64,000 bases of DNA, from the NCBI GenBank assembly GCA_963578825.1, contig CAUZDW010000007.1:1-64000 (forward strand), in the 5' to 3' direction. Shown in pieces: positions 27,988 to 38,204 of this stretch; position 1 is the first letter of the stretch, and each line of letters starts with the position of its first letter. The notes beneath the pieces are model-generated. The model made no database searches. It was given only the letters and a program-made list of their open reading frames with translations, and was not told the origin of the DNA. The position numbers and the translations under genes were made by a program. The DNA is from JAJDNS01 sp963578825. GTDB taxonomy: Bacteria > Acidobacteriota > Vicinamibacteria > Fen-336.

Positions 27988-29133
27988 TTGCCCAAGTCGA
28001 CCCAGGATCGATACATCGTTCAATCGGTGGTGCACGCCTCGCAGGTACTGGAGGTGTTCGAGAGCCCCGGCGAGGTCCTGCGGCTCCGCGACGTCGTCCA
28101 ACGGACCGGGCTCGGCAAGGGAACGTGCTTCCGCCTGCTGCACACGCTGCACCACTGCGGGATGCTGGAGAAGGTGGACGCGAGCCGGTACCGTCTCGTC
28201 TCCGAGGTCCGTCGGCGGCGGCGACACCGGATCGGATACGCTGCCCAGGGACAGGACTGCTCGTTCTCACGGGAGGTCCACTCCAGCCTGCAACGGGCGG
28301 CCGAGAGCGCGAACGTCGAGCTCATCACCGTCAACAACCGCTATCAGCCGAAGGTGGCGCTCCGAAACGCCGAGCACCTCATTCGAGAGAACGTCGAGCT
28401 CATCATCGAGTTCCAGACCGACGAGGCGGTGGCCCCGGCCATCGCGTCCCGGTACCTCGAGGCGGACATCCCCTTCATCGCCGTCGATATCCCCCACCCG
28501 GGCGCGACCTACTACGGAGCGAACAACTACCAGGCGGGTCTCCTGGCCGGACGTCATCTCGGGCAATGGGCCCGAAGACGCTGGCACGGTCAGGTCGACG
28601 AGGTGCTGCTGCTCGAGCTCGCCAGGGCCGGATCGCTCGTGCATGCCCGGATGAGCGGCGCGCTCACCGGGCTCAAGGAGACCCTGCGCGAGGCGATCGA
28701 CTCCTGCCAGGTCGTCTCGCTGGACGCCGACGGTCAGTTCAAGACCGCTCTCGAGAAGGTGCGCCGGCACCTCCGCGAGTCCAGGGCCGAGCACGTTCTG
28801 GTCAGCGCCGCGAACGATTCGAGCGCCCTCGGCGCGGCCCGGGCCTTCCAGGAGGCCGGCAGGGCGGGGACGTGCGCGATCGTCGGCCTCAACGCCGAGC
28901 CCGACGCGCGGGCAGAGCTCCGAGAGCCCCGGACACCCCTCATCGCATCGGTGACCTTCTTCCCGGAGCGATACGGCGACGGCCTGATCCAGCTGGCGTC
29001 CGACATCCTCGGGCACCGTCAGACCGCGCCCGCCCTCTTTGTCCGTCACCAGGTGATCACGTCCGAGAACGTGGACCACTACTACCCGAACGACATCCTG
29101 CTCGGGCAATTGTCGGCGGCCGACACCGCCTGA
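27988..29133 (+). CDS. transcription factor: IclR-type HTH fused to sugar-binding (LacI/PBP-like) sensor
   Basis: About 381 aa. TTG 27988 (LPKSTQDRY) is the likely start, with a G-rich stretch upstream; an in-frame TTG at 27967 adds 7 residues. Residues 5-65 form an IclR winged helix: ASQVLEVFESPGEVLRLRDV, TGLGKGTCFRLLHTL, GMLEK. The rest is a periplasmic-binding-protein fold as in LacI sensors and ribose-type binding proteins: LITVNNRYQP, ELIIEFQTDEAVAPAIAS, IPFIAVDIPHPGATYYGANN, ASVTFFPERYGDGL. No signal peptide, so it acts in the cytoplasm. Its position opposite rhaI-rhaM suggests control by rhamnose or an intermediate. Confidence 0.82.
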   Translation: MPKSTQDRYIVQSVVHASQVLEVFESPGEVLRLRDVVQRTGLGKGTCFRLLHTLHHCGMLEKVDASRYRLVSEVRRRRRHRIGYAAQGQDCSFSREVHSSLQRAAESANVELITVNNRYQPKVALRNAEHLIRENVELIIEFQTDEAVAPAIASRYLEADIPFIAVDIPHPGATYYGANNYQAGLLAGRHLGQWARRRWHGQVDEVLLLELARAGSLVHARMSGALTGLKETLREAIDSCQVVSLDADGQFKTALEKVRRHLRESRAEHVLVSAANDSSALGAARAFQEAGRAGTCAIVGLNAEPDARAELREPRTPLIASVTFFPERYGDGLIQLASDILGHRQTAPALFVRHQVITSENVDHYYPNDILLGQLSAADTA

Positions 29134-29832
29134 CCGCTGCCCGGGACCGGTTCGTCGCCGCTCTCCGAGGTCGGTGCGAGGGGCCGCCGGCCTGCGCGAC
29201 CAGACTCCGAAGTTGTCCCGAGCCGCCGTCGGGCGTTGCGCAGAGCAGAACGCCACGGCGCCGCTCAGAAGAAGGCGCCGCTCCTCCAGGGGCGGAAAGG
29301 GCCTCCTAAGCTTCACACCCCATAGGGCTACGCGAGGCTGCCGCCGTCCCGATGTCGTTTCGTCACAGAGAACTTCGAGCAGAGAGCGGAAGGCACTTGA
29401 CCCTCGCCCGAAGCTGATCAAGAGTGCCCGGCAAACGCCCGGCGAGGGAGGTCACTGAGGTTCTCCACACCGGGAATTTGGATGACAATCCAGAAGAATG
29501 GTGTGAGGGGATGGCTTGAAGCGTCCGATAAGGATCAGGACGCTGAGTTCATCCCAAAAGGCATTGCATTCATACGGCCCGGTGAGAGACGGTAACCAAG
29601 AGCAAGCGCTGGCTTTACCCGGTCATGCTGTCATGCGCCTGCACGCCGTGCCATCCACAGGGGTGAAGATTGGTTGAACGGCCCCTATGGCACGATTTAT
29701 GCATAATTTTGTCAACGCTATAAGCAAAACGAAGACGCGGAAGGCTCGACCTCGAGCGCACCGCTCGCCGCCTCTCTCTTCTCCCTTCTCGATCACCCGG
29801 ACCGCTTCGTCCGCTACGCCGCCCGCCTGGCG
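29134..29832. other. about 700 nt without an intact gene, ending in a truncated coding region
   Basis: No supported gene. From about 29460 to 29720 the sequence is noticeably less G+C-rich than its surroundings (for instance GCATAATTTTGTCAACGC near 29701). From about 29731 coding-like sequence in the frame of the next gene appears (SAPLAASLFSLLDHPDRF), starting just after an in-frame TAA at 29704. This looks like a deletion or insertion breakpoint upstream of the cytochrome gene. Confidence 0.5.
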
Positions 29833-31065
29833 TTGGTGAGGATGGAGCCCACGACGTGGGTCGGAAGCGTGTCGGACGACGATGTCCGGGCGCATCCGCG
29901 TCGAGCATTGGCGGGTCTGCTGGCCCTGATCCACTCCCAGAGCACACCCGAGGAGACCGAGATCGTCTTCGAGAAGCTCGACGAATACAGCCAGGCGGCC
30001 ATGGACGACGAGACATTGCTCGGCTACCTCCGGGTCCTCCAGCTGGCCCTGATTCGCGATCCCGCGCCGGACGCGCGCCAGGCCTTCGTCGCCCGGGTCG
30101 GCCCGCGTCTTTTTTCGAAGTTCCCGGTCGCGGACAAGCGGATCAACCGCGAGCTTCAAGTCGTGCTGGCCCACGCCCAGACTCCTGGCGTCATCGATGC
30201 CCTCCTCGACTACCTGGATCCCGAGGGGTCGCAGGAGGAGCAGATCCACACCGTGTACGCCCTGCGAGCTGTCAGCGAGGGATGGACGGCGGATCAGCGC
30301 CGTCGGGCGATGGTGTGGTTCGAGCACGCCTGGTCGCTCCGGGGCGCTGCCAGCATGGAGGGGTACGTCACGTTCCTGTGGGAGTCGATGCTGGAACGGC
30401 TCACGGACGAGGAGCGTCGCAGCGCCCGGGCACGGCGGGGAAAGGCACTCTTCGAGGCGGCCGAGCGTGCCATGGCGCTGGCCGCTCCGGTCGCGGGCGA
30501 CGGCGAGGATGAGGGAGAGGATGAGGGCCGCCGCGACAGCCTCGCCCAGATGAGCTTCGACGAGTTGAGCGAGTACCTCGAGTACGATCCCATGGCCTAT
30601 TCGAGAGGCGACGCCGCGAACGGACGAAGAGTCTTCCATCGCGCGCGGTGCGTCGCGTGCCACGTCTTTGGCACCGAAGGGCGTGGGGGAGGCCCCGACC
30701 TCTCCACGGTCGTGACCCGGTTCCGCCGGCGCGAGATCCTCGAATCCGTCATGTATCCCTCGAAGGTGATCTCGGACCAGTACTCGGCCGTGTGGGTCGA
30801 CGTCCGCGACGAGGATGTCGTCATCGGGATGCTCGCCGACGAGACCGACTCGATGCTCACGCTCATCGACGCCACCGGCCAGCGCATCGACATACCGAAG
30901 CGGGACATCGTCGAGCGACGTCCGTCGAGTGTCTCGATCATGCCGGAAGGCCTGCTGGACGTGATGTCACTCTCGGATCTCGTCGATCTCATCACCTTCC
31001 TGGAGCGGGGCGCGGACGGAATCTCGGAAGACGCCGTCGCTGGTGCGGAAGCCGGCGGTCGATGA
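29833..31065 (+). CDS. N-terminally truncated PVC-type haem-binding c-type cytochrome
   Basis: Residues 1-240 are alpha-helical HEAT-like. The C-terminal ~150 residues form the small Pirellula/Verrucomicrobium-type haem domain: GDAANGRRVFHRARCVACH (CxxCH haem site), GRGGGPDLSTVVTRFRRREILESVMYPSK and a terminal LSDLVDLITFL. Full-length relatives are about 1000 aa, with an N-terminal dehydrogenase propeller and a signal peptide. Neither is present, and coding similarity begins abruptly just after TAA 29704. Without export, haem could not be attached, so this is probably a nonfunctional remnant. A conserved acidic run (EDEGEDEG) sits before the haem domain. It ends 31 nt before the sugar isomerase gene. 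Confidence 0.7.
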   Translation: MVRMEPTTWVGSVSDDDVRAHPRRALAGLLALIHSQSTPEETEIVFEKLDEYSQAAMDDETLLGYLRVLQLALIRDPAPDARQAFVARVGPRLFSKFPVADKRINRELQVVLAHAQTPGVIDALLDYLDPEGSQEEQIHTVYALRAVSEGWTADQRRRAMVWFEHAWSLRGAASMEGYVTFLWESMLERLTDEERRSARARRGKALFEAAERAMALAAPVAGDGEDEGEDEGRRDSLAQMSFDELSEYLEYDPMAYSRGDAANGRRVFHRARCVACHVFGTEGRGGGPDLSTVVTRFRRREILESVMYPSKVISDQYSAVWVDVRDEDVVIGMLADETDSMLTLIDATGQRIDIPKRDIVERRPSSVSIMPEGLLDVMSLSDLVDLITFLERGADGISEDAVAGAEAGGR

Positions 31066-31096
31066 CGCATTTCGAAGTGCAAGCGAGGACAGTGCG

Positions 31097-32151
31097 ATGA
31101 GCGAAGCCAAATCCCATGAGTTTCCGAAGCTCCACAATGCCATTTGGTCCGGCGTGGTCGGGAAGGGGCCCGACTCCGAACCTCCCATAGAGCTCGACAA
31201 GATGCTCGATCTGACTGCGGCCGCCGAGGTGGACGGGGTCCACTTCGACGGCGTGGACCTGATGCAGGTCGCACCCCACGTCGACATCGACGCCTCCGAC
31301 GACGATCTGAAGCGTGTGGTCGAGAAGGTCCAGTCCCGAAACCTGGTCATCGGCACGCTGGCAGCGCCGGTGTGGCCGCCCGCTGGAGGCGGGTCGGCGA
31401 TGGGAAGCGCGGACGACCGCAAGCGCTTCCTGGAGCAGGTGCGAAAAGGCTGCCAGATGGCCAAGCGGTTCACCGAGCTCGGCGTGCGGCCCGACGGCGT
31501 TGTGCGGATCGACTCAGCGGTCGATCCGGACACCTGGTCGCAGGACCCTGGGGGAAACACGAAGAAGATCGCCGCCACGTTCCGGGAAGCCTGCACGATC
31601 GCGGCGGATCACGGCGAGCGGCTGGCCGCCGAGGGTGAGATCTGCTGGGGCGGCATGCACGGCTGGAAGAAGATGGTCGAGCTGCTGGAGCAGGTGGATC
31701 GAAAGGACGTCCTCGGCTTCCACGCCGACATGGCTCACACGCTTCTCTACACCCTGGGTTACAACGCGCCGGAGGACCGCATCCTCCCGGAGGACTGGAG
31801 CTGGGACGATCCCGAAGAGCTCGATCGGGCCCTGGCGACGCTGACGAAGTCCCTGCGTCCGTGGACCAACGCTCTCGATGTGGCTCAGAACGACGCCACG
31901 GTCAAGGGCTCCGGCTCACACGACAAGACCGGTCGCCACTGTCAGCCCAACGATCCCAACGGCAAGCTCGACATCCCGAAACACTCCGGCCACTGGCTGC
32001 GCAACGAGGACGGGGAGCTGACCAAGGCGTTTCGCCACATCCGCTGGGACGGCTGCATGTTCTCGAACGACGTGTTGACGAACGGCGAGACCTGGAACGA
32101 GATCCTGGCGGCCATGATCTCCGTGCGCGACTTCCACGGATGGAGCGACGC

Positions 32152-32155
<4 letters not shown>
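31097..32155 (+). CDS. sugar phosphate isomerase/epimerase-like TIM barrel
   Basis: 352 aa from ATG 31097. AP-endonuclease-2/xylose-isomerase-like barrel with metal-site residues in LAAEGEICWGGMHG (Glu), VLGFHADMAHTLLY (His, Asp) and HCQPNDPNGKLDIPKHSGHW. Such proteins usually isomerise or epimerise sugars or keto-sugars. The stop overlaps the next start in ATGA, coupling it to a Gfo/Idh/MocA oxidoreductase. The pair, with the cupin downstream, recurs in carbohydrate loci of Planctomycetes and Acidobacteriota. Substrate unknown. Confidence 0.8.
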
Positions 32156-33297
<1,142 letters not shown>

Positions 33298-33405
33298 CGC
33301 TCACCAGACGCTGACGTCGGGCGCCTGGGGGCCGCCAGAATCGGGGCTCGTCAGTATATGGTAGCGTCTGCGCCACCGGCGTCATCCCCAGAGTGAGGAG
33401 TTGTC

Positions 33406-34629
33406 ATGAGCGAGACGAGTCTCATCCACCGTGCCCTCGAGCAGGGGAAAGGCATCCTGCGCCTCGCCCCGAACTGGGTTCCGCGGTCTTTCTGCATTCC
33501 CGGACGGCGAATCAAGCTCCACCCGGACGACTACTACGCCCTGGGCGGAGAGCGGGGTGGCATCGACGAGCGCTGGTTCTCATCGACCACCCCGGCGGAC
33601 AACGGGCCGCTCACCGGTGAGATCGAGGGGCTGAGCGAGGTCGTTTTCCAGGACAACGGTCAGCCCCAGCGTTTCCTCCTCCGAGATGCGGTGTCCGAGC
33701 TCAAGGGGGAGCTCCTCGGGGATCGAATCTGGGACGCCCACGAGAGCTGGCCGATGTACTCGAAGTTCTTCGACAACCTTGGGGCCCTGCCTTACCACAT
33801 CCACCACCGCGACGGGCACGCGGCCCTCACCGGGCAGAAGGGCAAACCCGAGGCCTACTACTTCCCACCCCAGGTCAACAACCACGGTGGAGACTACCCG
33901 TACACCTTCTTTGGTCTCACGCCCGGCACCGCCCAGGACGAGGTGCACGCCAGCCTCGAGAACTTCACGAAGGGCGACAACAAGATCACCAACCTCTCCC
34001 AGGCCCACCGCCTCGAGCCGGGCACCGGGTGGGACGTGCCTCCCGGGGTGCTCCACGCTCCGGGGAGCCTCTGCACCTACGAACCGCAGAAGGCCTCGGA
34101 TGTCTTTGCCATGTTCCAGTCCCTGGTGGGCAACCAGGTCGTGCCGGAGGAGCTGCTCTGGAAGAACTGCCCCGAGGACCGCAAGGGTCACATCGACTGG
34201 CTGATGGAGCTCATCGACTGGGACAAGAACGTCGATCCCGACTTCAGCGTGAAGTCGTTCATGCGCCCGCAGCCGGTGCGCCCGCTTGCCGAGATGGAGG
34301 CCGAGGGCTACGTCGAGAAGTGGATCTGCTACCGCTCGGAGGCCTTCAGCGCCAAGGAGCTCACGGTCCAGCCGGGGCGCGAGGTGACCGTGAAGGACGC
34401 TGGCGCCTACGGCATGATCATGATGCAGGGCCACGGCACGATGGGAGCCTGGGACATCGAGACCCCCTCACTCATCCGCTTCGGCCAGCTCACCCACGAC
34501 GAGTACTTCGTCAGCGAGGCCGCGGCCCAGGAGGGAGTCAAGATCACCAACCCGTCGGAGACCGACCCGATCGTGATGCTCAAGCACTTCGGTCCCGAGA
34601 ACCCCGATCTGGCCCTCGGCACCCTTTGA
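33406..34629 (+). CDS. cupin protein, class I phosphomannose-isomerase-like
   Basis: 407 aa. Cupin core with putative metal ligands in LPYHIHHRDGHAALTG, a polar stretch AYYFPPQVNNHGGDYPYTFFGL, GTGWDVPPGVLHAPGSLCTYEPQ and a second cupin half (EKWICYRSEAFSAKELTVQPG, MIMMQGHGTMG). It resembles type I mannose-6-phosphate isomerases in fold but lacks clear catalytic motifs. Probably a sugar isomerase or sugar-binding cupin acting with the two upstream genes; the 108-nt gap could hold its own promoter. Confidence 0.7.
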   Translation: MSETSLIHRALEQGKGILRLAPNWVPRSFCIPGRRIKLHPDDYYALGGERGGIDERWFSSTTPADNGPLTGEIEGLSEVVFQDNGQPQRFLLRDAVSELKGELLGDRIWDAHESWPMYSKFFDNLGALPYHIHHRDGHAALTGQKGKPEAYYFPPQVNNHGGDYPYTFFGLTPGTAQDEVHASLENFTKGDNKITNLSQAHRLEPGTGWDVPPGVLHAPGSLCTYEPQKASDVFAMFQSLVGNQVVPEELLWKNCPEDRKGHIDWLMELIDWDKNVDPDFSVKSFMRPQPVRPLAEMEAEGYVEKWICYRSEAFSAKELTVQPGREVTVKDAGAYGMIMMQGHGTMGAWDIETPSLIRFGQLTHDEYFVSEAAAQEGVKITNPSETDPIVMLKHFGPENPDLALGTL

Positions 34630-34643
34630 GGGATGGGGTCGGC

Positions 34644-36593
34644 TCATTCTGGCGATTCGGCGGCTTCGACTTGTCGGCTGAGCCTCCGGAATCTCCAGCT
34701 GAGCTCCTGCTCGTCGGCCAGCGCTGAGGCGTCCGGCAGGACCTTCTTGACCGCCGCGTGCTCTCCGGCCCTGACCAGGGGCGAACCCATGGACAGGAGG
34801 GCGTAGCGGGCCTCGGTCTCCACCTCCGCGTCCTTCAAGTAGGGCTCGAGCAGGTGAAGGCTGCCGAGGGTGTGAACTCGCGCGAGGCCGGAGATGAGCT
34901 GGCGTTTCTCCTGGACCGTGTCGACCGCGGCGTTTGCGCCTCCGAACCACGCCACCAGGACGTCGTCCGGACGCTGCTTGTGATCGGCGGCGGTCGTCGT
35001 CAGCTGGATCACCGCCGACACCGCGCGGTGCTGGACCTGTGAGCCCGCGCCGCTTTCGACGATGGGGAGGAGTGCTTCGATGGGTGCGGGATCCGGCCAT
35101 CGGCTCAGATGCGTGATGGTGGCGGCCACCACCTCCTGGTCCTCGGCCTCGAGGCCCTCGAGGATGACGGGGAGGGCCTTGGGGTAGCCGGTGGCGGTGA
35201 GTACGCGGGTCCAGGTGTCCTTCTCGGAGGCGTCGGAAGCCTGTTTCAGCTCGGCCAGGACCAGCGCCCCCGATGGGGCATCCTCACCGCAGGCACTGAC
35301 CAGCGCATTGACGACGGCCATCTTCTCCGAACCGTCCTGCTTCGTCCTGGCCAGGGCGATGAGCGGTGCCACTTCTTCCGGACCGACCAGGCGCCTCATG
35401 GAGCGCAGGGCCGCAACCCGGACCCTGGGGTCTTCGTCCCGGGCCTGCTCGAGCAGATCAGCGGTGGCACTCGGGGCCCGTCGGTTCCCCAAGACACGGA
35501 TCACGTCGATTCGCCCTTCCGCCGTCTCCGTGGTCCGAAGGCGTTCCAGAACCACGCGGTCCACGTCCTGCCCGCCTTCCATTCGCGTGAGCAGCTCCAT
35601 GGCCGTTCTCTTCTCTTCAGGCGACCGGCTCTCCTGCACCACGTCGAGCACCGTCGCGGCCAGCTCGGAGCCACTGCCCACCGTGCTCACCACATCCAGG
35701 GCCGCCATGCGGATTGCCTGGGTGTCGCCGGCGAGCTGCGAACGGACGACCCCGAACGAGTCGTCGTTGTGGCAATCACCGAGCGCGGTGATCAGCTGAA
35801 CCCGGAGGTCCGGCCCCGCCGACGCCAGTTGGCGGTGCAGGGCATCGGCCAGCTCGGCGGAAGGCATCGCGCGAATGGTCGTCAGCGCCACGGCACGAAT
35901 GGCGGCGTCGTCCGAACCAAGCTGCTCCATGAGAAACGACGCCGAGTTGCGCGTGACGATGGCGCCATGCGTCGCTCCCAGGCGAGCGGCCCGGGGAACG
36001 TCTGCGGCCCTCACCGCGTCGTAGAGAGCGATGGCAACGTCCGTGTGGCCTCGGGCTCGTTGTCGCTCGGCCGCGAGCAGGCAGGCCGAGGCCGCATCCT
36101 CGCCTCCTGAAGCCAGCGACGCCTTCACGACCCTGACGGCCTCCGCGTTCGCCACACGGCCCAACGCCCGCAGAGCGGCTCCGCTCACGGTGGCGTCGTC
36201 ATGCCGGGCGAGCTTCTCCAGCGCCCCGACCGCCTCTTCGTCGCGAAGCGCGCCCAGCGAGTTGATCACACCGACCAGGGGCTCTCCATCGGTCGTCTCG
36301 AGAGCCGATCGCAGGGCGGCGGAGGCGCTCGGATCCGTGATGCGCTCGAGCCCCGCTCGAGCGTAGGCGCTGAGAACCTCGTGCTCGAGCAGGCTCGCCA
36401 AGGCGGGCACCGCTTCACTTGTGCCGAACTCGCCCAGCTTTCGACAAGCGATCGCTTTCTCCTCCACGGAGGCATCGGAGTCGAGAACTCGGACGAGCTC
36501 CTGAGTGGTTTCCCGGGCCCCGAACGTCGCCGCCGGGAGGATCAGCCCAAGGCCGACGCTCAGGCTCAGGGTCAGGAGGATTTCTTTCTTCAT
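34644..36593 (-). CDS. exported HEAT-repeat protein
   Basis: 649 aa from ATG 36593, giving MKKEILLTLSLSVGLGLILPAATFGA as signal peptide (longer upstream starts would bury it). The rest is tandem ~30-residue HEAT repeats (for example AVPALASLLEHEV, VGALEKLARHDDATVSGAAL, DPRVRVAALRSMRRLVGPEE), forming an alpha-solenoid. No catalytic motif is visible. Such proteins in Planctomycetes and Acidobacteriota accompany secreted oxidoreductases and probably bind partner proteins. It lies 52 nt after the exported Gfo/Idh/MocA gene on the same strand. Confidence 0.75.
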   Translation of the reverse strand: MKKEILLTLSLSVGLGLILPAATFGARETTQELVRVLDSDASVEEKAIACRKLGEFGTSEAVPALASLLEHEVLSAYARAGLERITDPSASAALRSALETTDGEPLVGVINSLGALRDEEAVGALEKLARHDDATVSGAALRALGRVANAEAVRVVKASLASGGEDAASACLLAAERQRARGHTDVAIALYDAVRAADVPRAARLGATHGAIVTRNSASFLMEQLGSDDAAIRAVALTTIRAMPSAELADALHRQLASAGPDLRVQLITALGDCHNDDSFGVVRSQLAGDTQAIRMAALDVVSTVGSGSELAATVLDVVQESRSPEEKRTAMELLTRMEGGQDVDRVVLERLRTTETAEGRIDVIRVLGNRRAPSATADLLEQARDEDPRVRVAALRSMRRLVGPEEVAPLIALARTKQDGSEKMAVVNALVSACGEDAPSGALVLAELKQASDASEKDTWTRVLTATGYPKALPVILEGLEAEDQEVVAATITHLSRWPDPAPIEALLPIVESGAGSQVQHRAVSAVIQLTTTAADHKQRPDDVLVAWFGGANAAVDTVQEKRQLISGLARVHTLGSLHLLEPYLKDAEVETEARYALLSMGSPLVRAGEHAAVKKVLPDASALADEQELSWRFRRLSRQVEAAESPE

Positions 36594-36645
36594 GGCGATT
36601 GCTCGGGAAGAGCTCCTTGGGTCTGTGGGTTTCGGGTTCAGGTCG

Positions 36646-38001
36646 CTAGACATCGAAGGACCAGGGTGGACGCGTGGCACGGCGGATGCGGCGATTGGCG
36701 TCCTTGTCATTGACGAACGTCTCGCTGACCGGGTCGAAGGTCACCTTCCGCTCCAGCTCCCAGGCGAGTTCGGCCGCGAAACAGGAGATGTGGGACCGGC
36801 GCATGACATCCTCGTTGCAGGCCGTTCGGGCCCGGGACTTGACGCAATCGAAGAAGTTCCGCCCGTGTCCCTTGGCGCTGGTGCCGGGCTTGACGAACTG
36901 TCTTCCCAGTGACTTGACCAGGTTTGGTGAGAGGAGGACCTCGCCGCTGTCACCTGTTTCGACCCAACCTTCGTCGCCTTCGTAGCGAACGGGGCAGGTT
37001 CCGGTGGACGTTGTGTAGTGCGGAGAGCGATCGCCGAACGGCGTGGGGAGGAAGTCGCAGATCACCTTGACGCCGTTGGCGTAGAGTCCCGTGATCGCCT
37101 TCTCGTCGGCGACCCACTCGATGGGCGTGGTGTCGTCCGACTGGTTGGCCCACTGACAGAGATCCACGGTGTGCGCGCCCCAATCCGTGAAGTTGGCAGC
37201 GGCCTCGAAGTCGTAGTGGCCGCGCCAGCCCGTGACGTACTCGTGGTTGTAGGGGCGCCGGGGGCACGGTCCCAGCCAGCGGTCCCAGTCGAGCTCCTCG
37301 ATCGGAGGCTCCGGCTCCGCCGGGAGCCACTTATAGCTCCGACTCGGTGTGTAGACCGCGGCGTGGAGGGCGTGGAGGTTGCCGAGCTTCCCGCTGTGGG
37401 CCAGGTATGCGGCGTATTGGAAGTTGGCCAGGCTGCGCCGCTGGGTCCCGACCTGGAACACCCGCCCGTAGCGATGAGCGGCGTCGGCCAGGGCCTGGGC
37501 CTCGGCGATCGTCATCGCGCAGGGTTTCTCGCTATAGACGTCCTTGCCCGCCTTCATCGACAGGATCGAGGCCAGGGCGTGCCAGCGATCTCCGGTCGCG
37601 ATCAGAACGGCGTCGATGTCCGGGCGATCGAGCATCTCGAAGAAGTCCCGATACATGACGCAGTCGTCGTTCCCGTAGTGCTCGTCGGCCATCTTCTTGA
37701 TGGCCTCCCGCTGGGTGCGCCGCACATCGCAGATGGCGACGAACTGCACGTCCTTCTCCGGGAGCATCACGGTGAGGTCGTAGGTACCTCGCGAGCCGAG
37801 ACCGATGGCGCCCAGGACGATTCGTTCACTGGGTGCGACCGCACCGTCGCGGCCCAGGGCCGAGGCGGGGATGATCTGCGGGAAGACCAGGCCGCCGGCG
37901 GCGACGAGGGACTGGCCCAGGAAGGCCCGCCGGGTCGGCCGGGAGCTCGAATCCGAATGGGGGTTGAGGGGGCCGTCGGTCACCTTGGATTTCGTTGACA
38001 T
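36646..38001 (-). CDS. Tat-exported Gfo/Idh/MocA-family oxidoreductase
   Basis: 451 aa with a twin-arginine signal (RPTRRAFLGQSLVAAGGLVFP), so it is exported folded with cofactor. NAD(P)-binding GAIGLGSRGTYD, YSEKPCAMTIAEAQ signature, and substrate-domain YNHEYVTGWRGHYDFEAAANFTDWGAH with the catalytic-type His/Asp. Exported Gfo/Idh/MocA enzymes of this type act on glycans or glycosides. A probable sigma70 promoter lies 110-140 nt upstream (separate entry). Likely an operon with the HEAT protein. Confidence 0.88.
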   Translation of the reverse strand: MSTKSKVTDGPLNPHSDSSSRPTRRAFLGQSLVAAGGLVFPQIIPASALGRDGAVAPSERIVLGAIGLGSRGTYDLTVMLPEKDVQFVAICDVRRTQREAIKKMADEHYGNDDCVMYRDFFEMLDRPDIDAVLIATGDRWHALASILSMKAGKDVYSEKPCAMTIAEAQALADAAHRYGRVFQVGTQRRSLANFQYAAYLAHSGKLGNLHALHAAVYTPSRSYKWLPAEPEPPIEELDWDRWLGPCPRRPYNHEYVTGWRGHYDFEAAANFTDWGAHTVDLCQWANQSDDTTPIEWVADEKAITGLYANGVKVICDFLPTPFGDRSPHYTTSTGTCPVRYEGDEGWVETGDSGEVLLSPNLVKSLGRQFVKPGTSAKGHGRNFFDCVKSRARTACNEDVMRRSHISCFAAELAWELERKVTFDPVSETFVNDKDANRRIRRATRPPWSFDV

Positions 38002-38111
38002 CTTCGCTTTATCTCCCTGATTGACCGATCTCGGTGGGGCGCGTCACGGGTCGACGCTCCTCAACTCTCGCCGCGTTCGGCCGCCGGGCTCGCTCCCAGG
38101 CGAACAGCGGC

Positions 38112-38141
38112 ACATTACGCCCTCCGTGAGGGATACGTCAA
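38112..38141 (-). promoter_or_regulatory. putative sigma70 promoter with overlapping inverted repeat
   Basis: On the minus strand TTGACG (38141-38136) and TAATGT (38117-38112) are separated by 18 nt, close to consensus. The spacer contains CCCTCACGGAGGG, a 5-bp inverted repeat that could be a repressor site. It points at the exported oxidoreductase and HEAT genes. Confidence 0.4.
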
Positions 38142-38204
38142 TGGTTCTCTCAGCGGCTGCGGCGCGCATGGCTCCTCGGCCACCAGGCCCTCGAGCCTCG
38201 CCCC

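Noticed and set aside
29174..29458. 94-codon plus-strand open frame downstream of the regulator
   Set aside because: Arg-rich low-information sequence, no ribosome site, no domain. I treat the stretch as noncoding.
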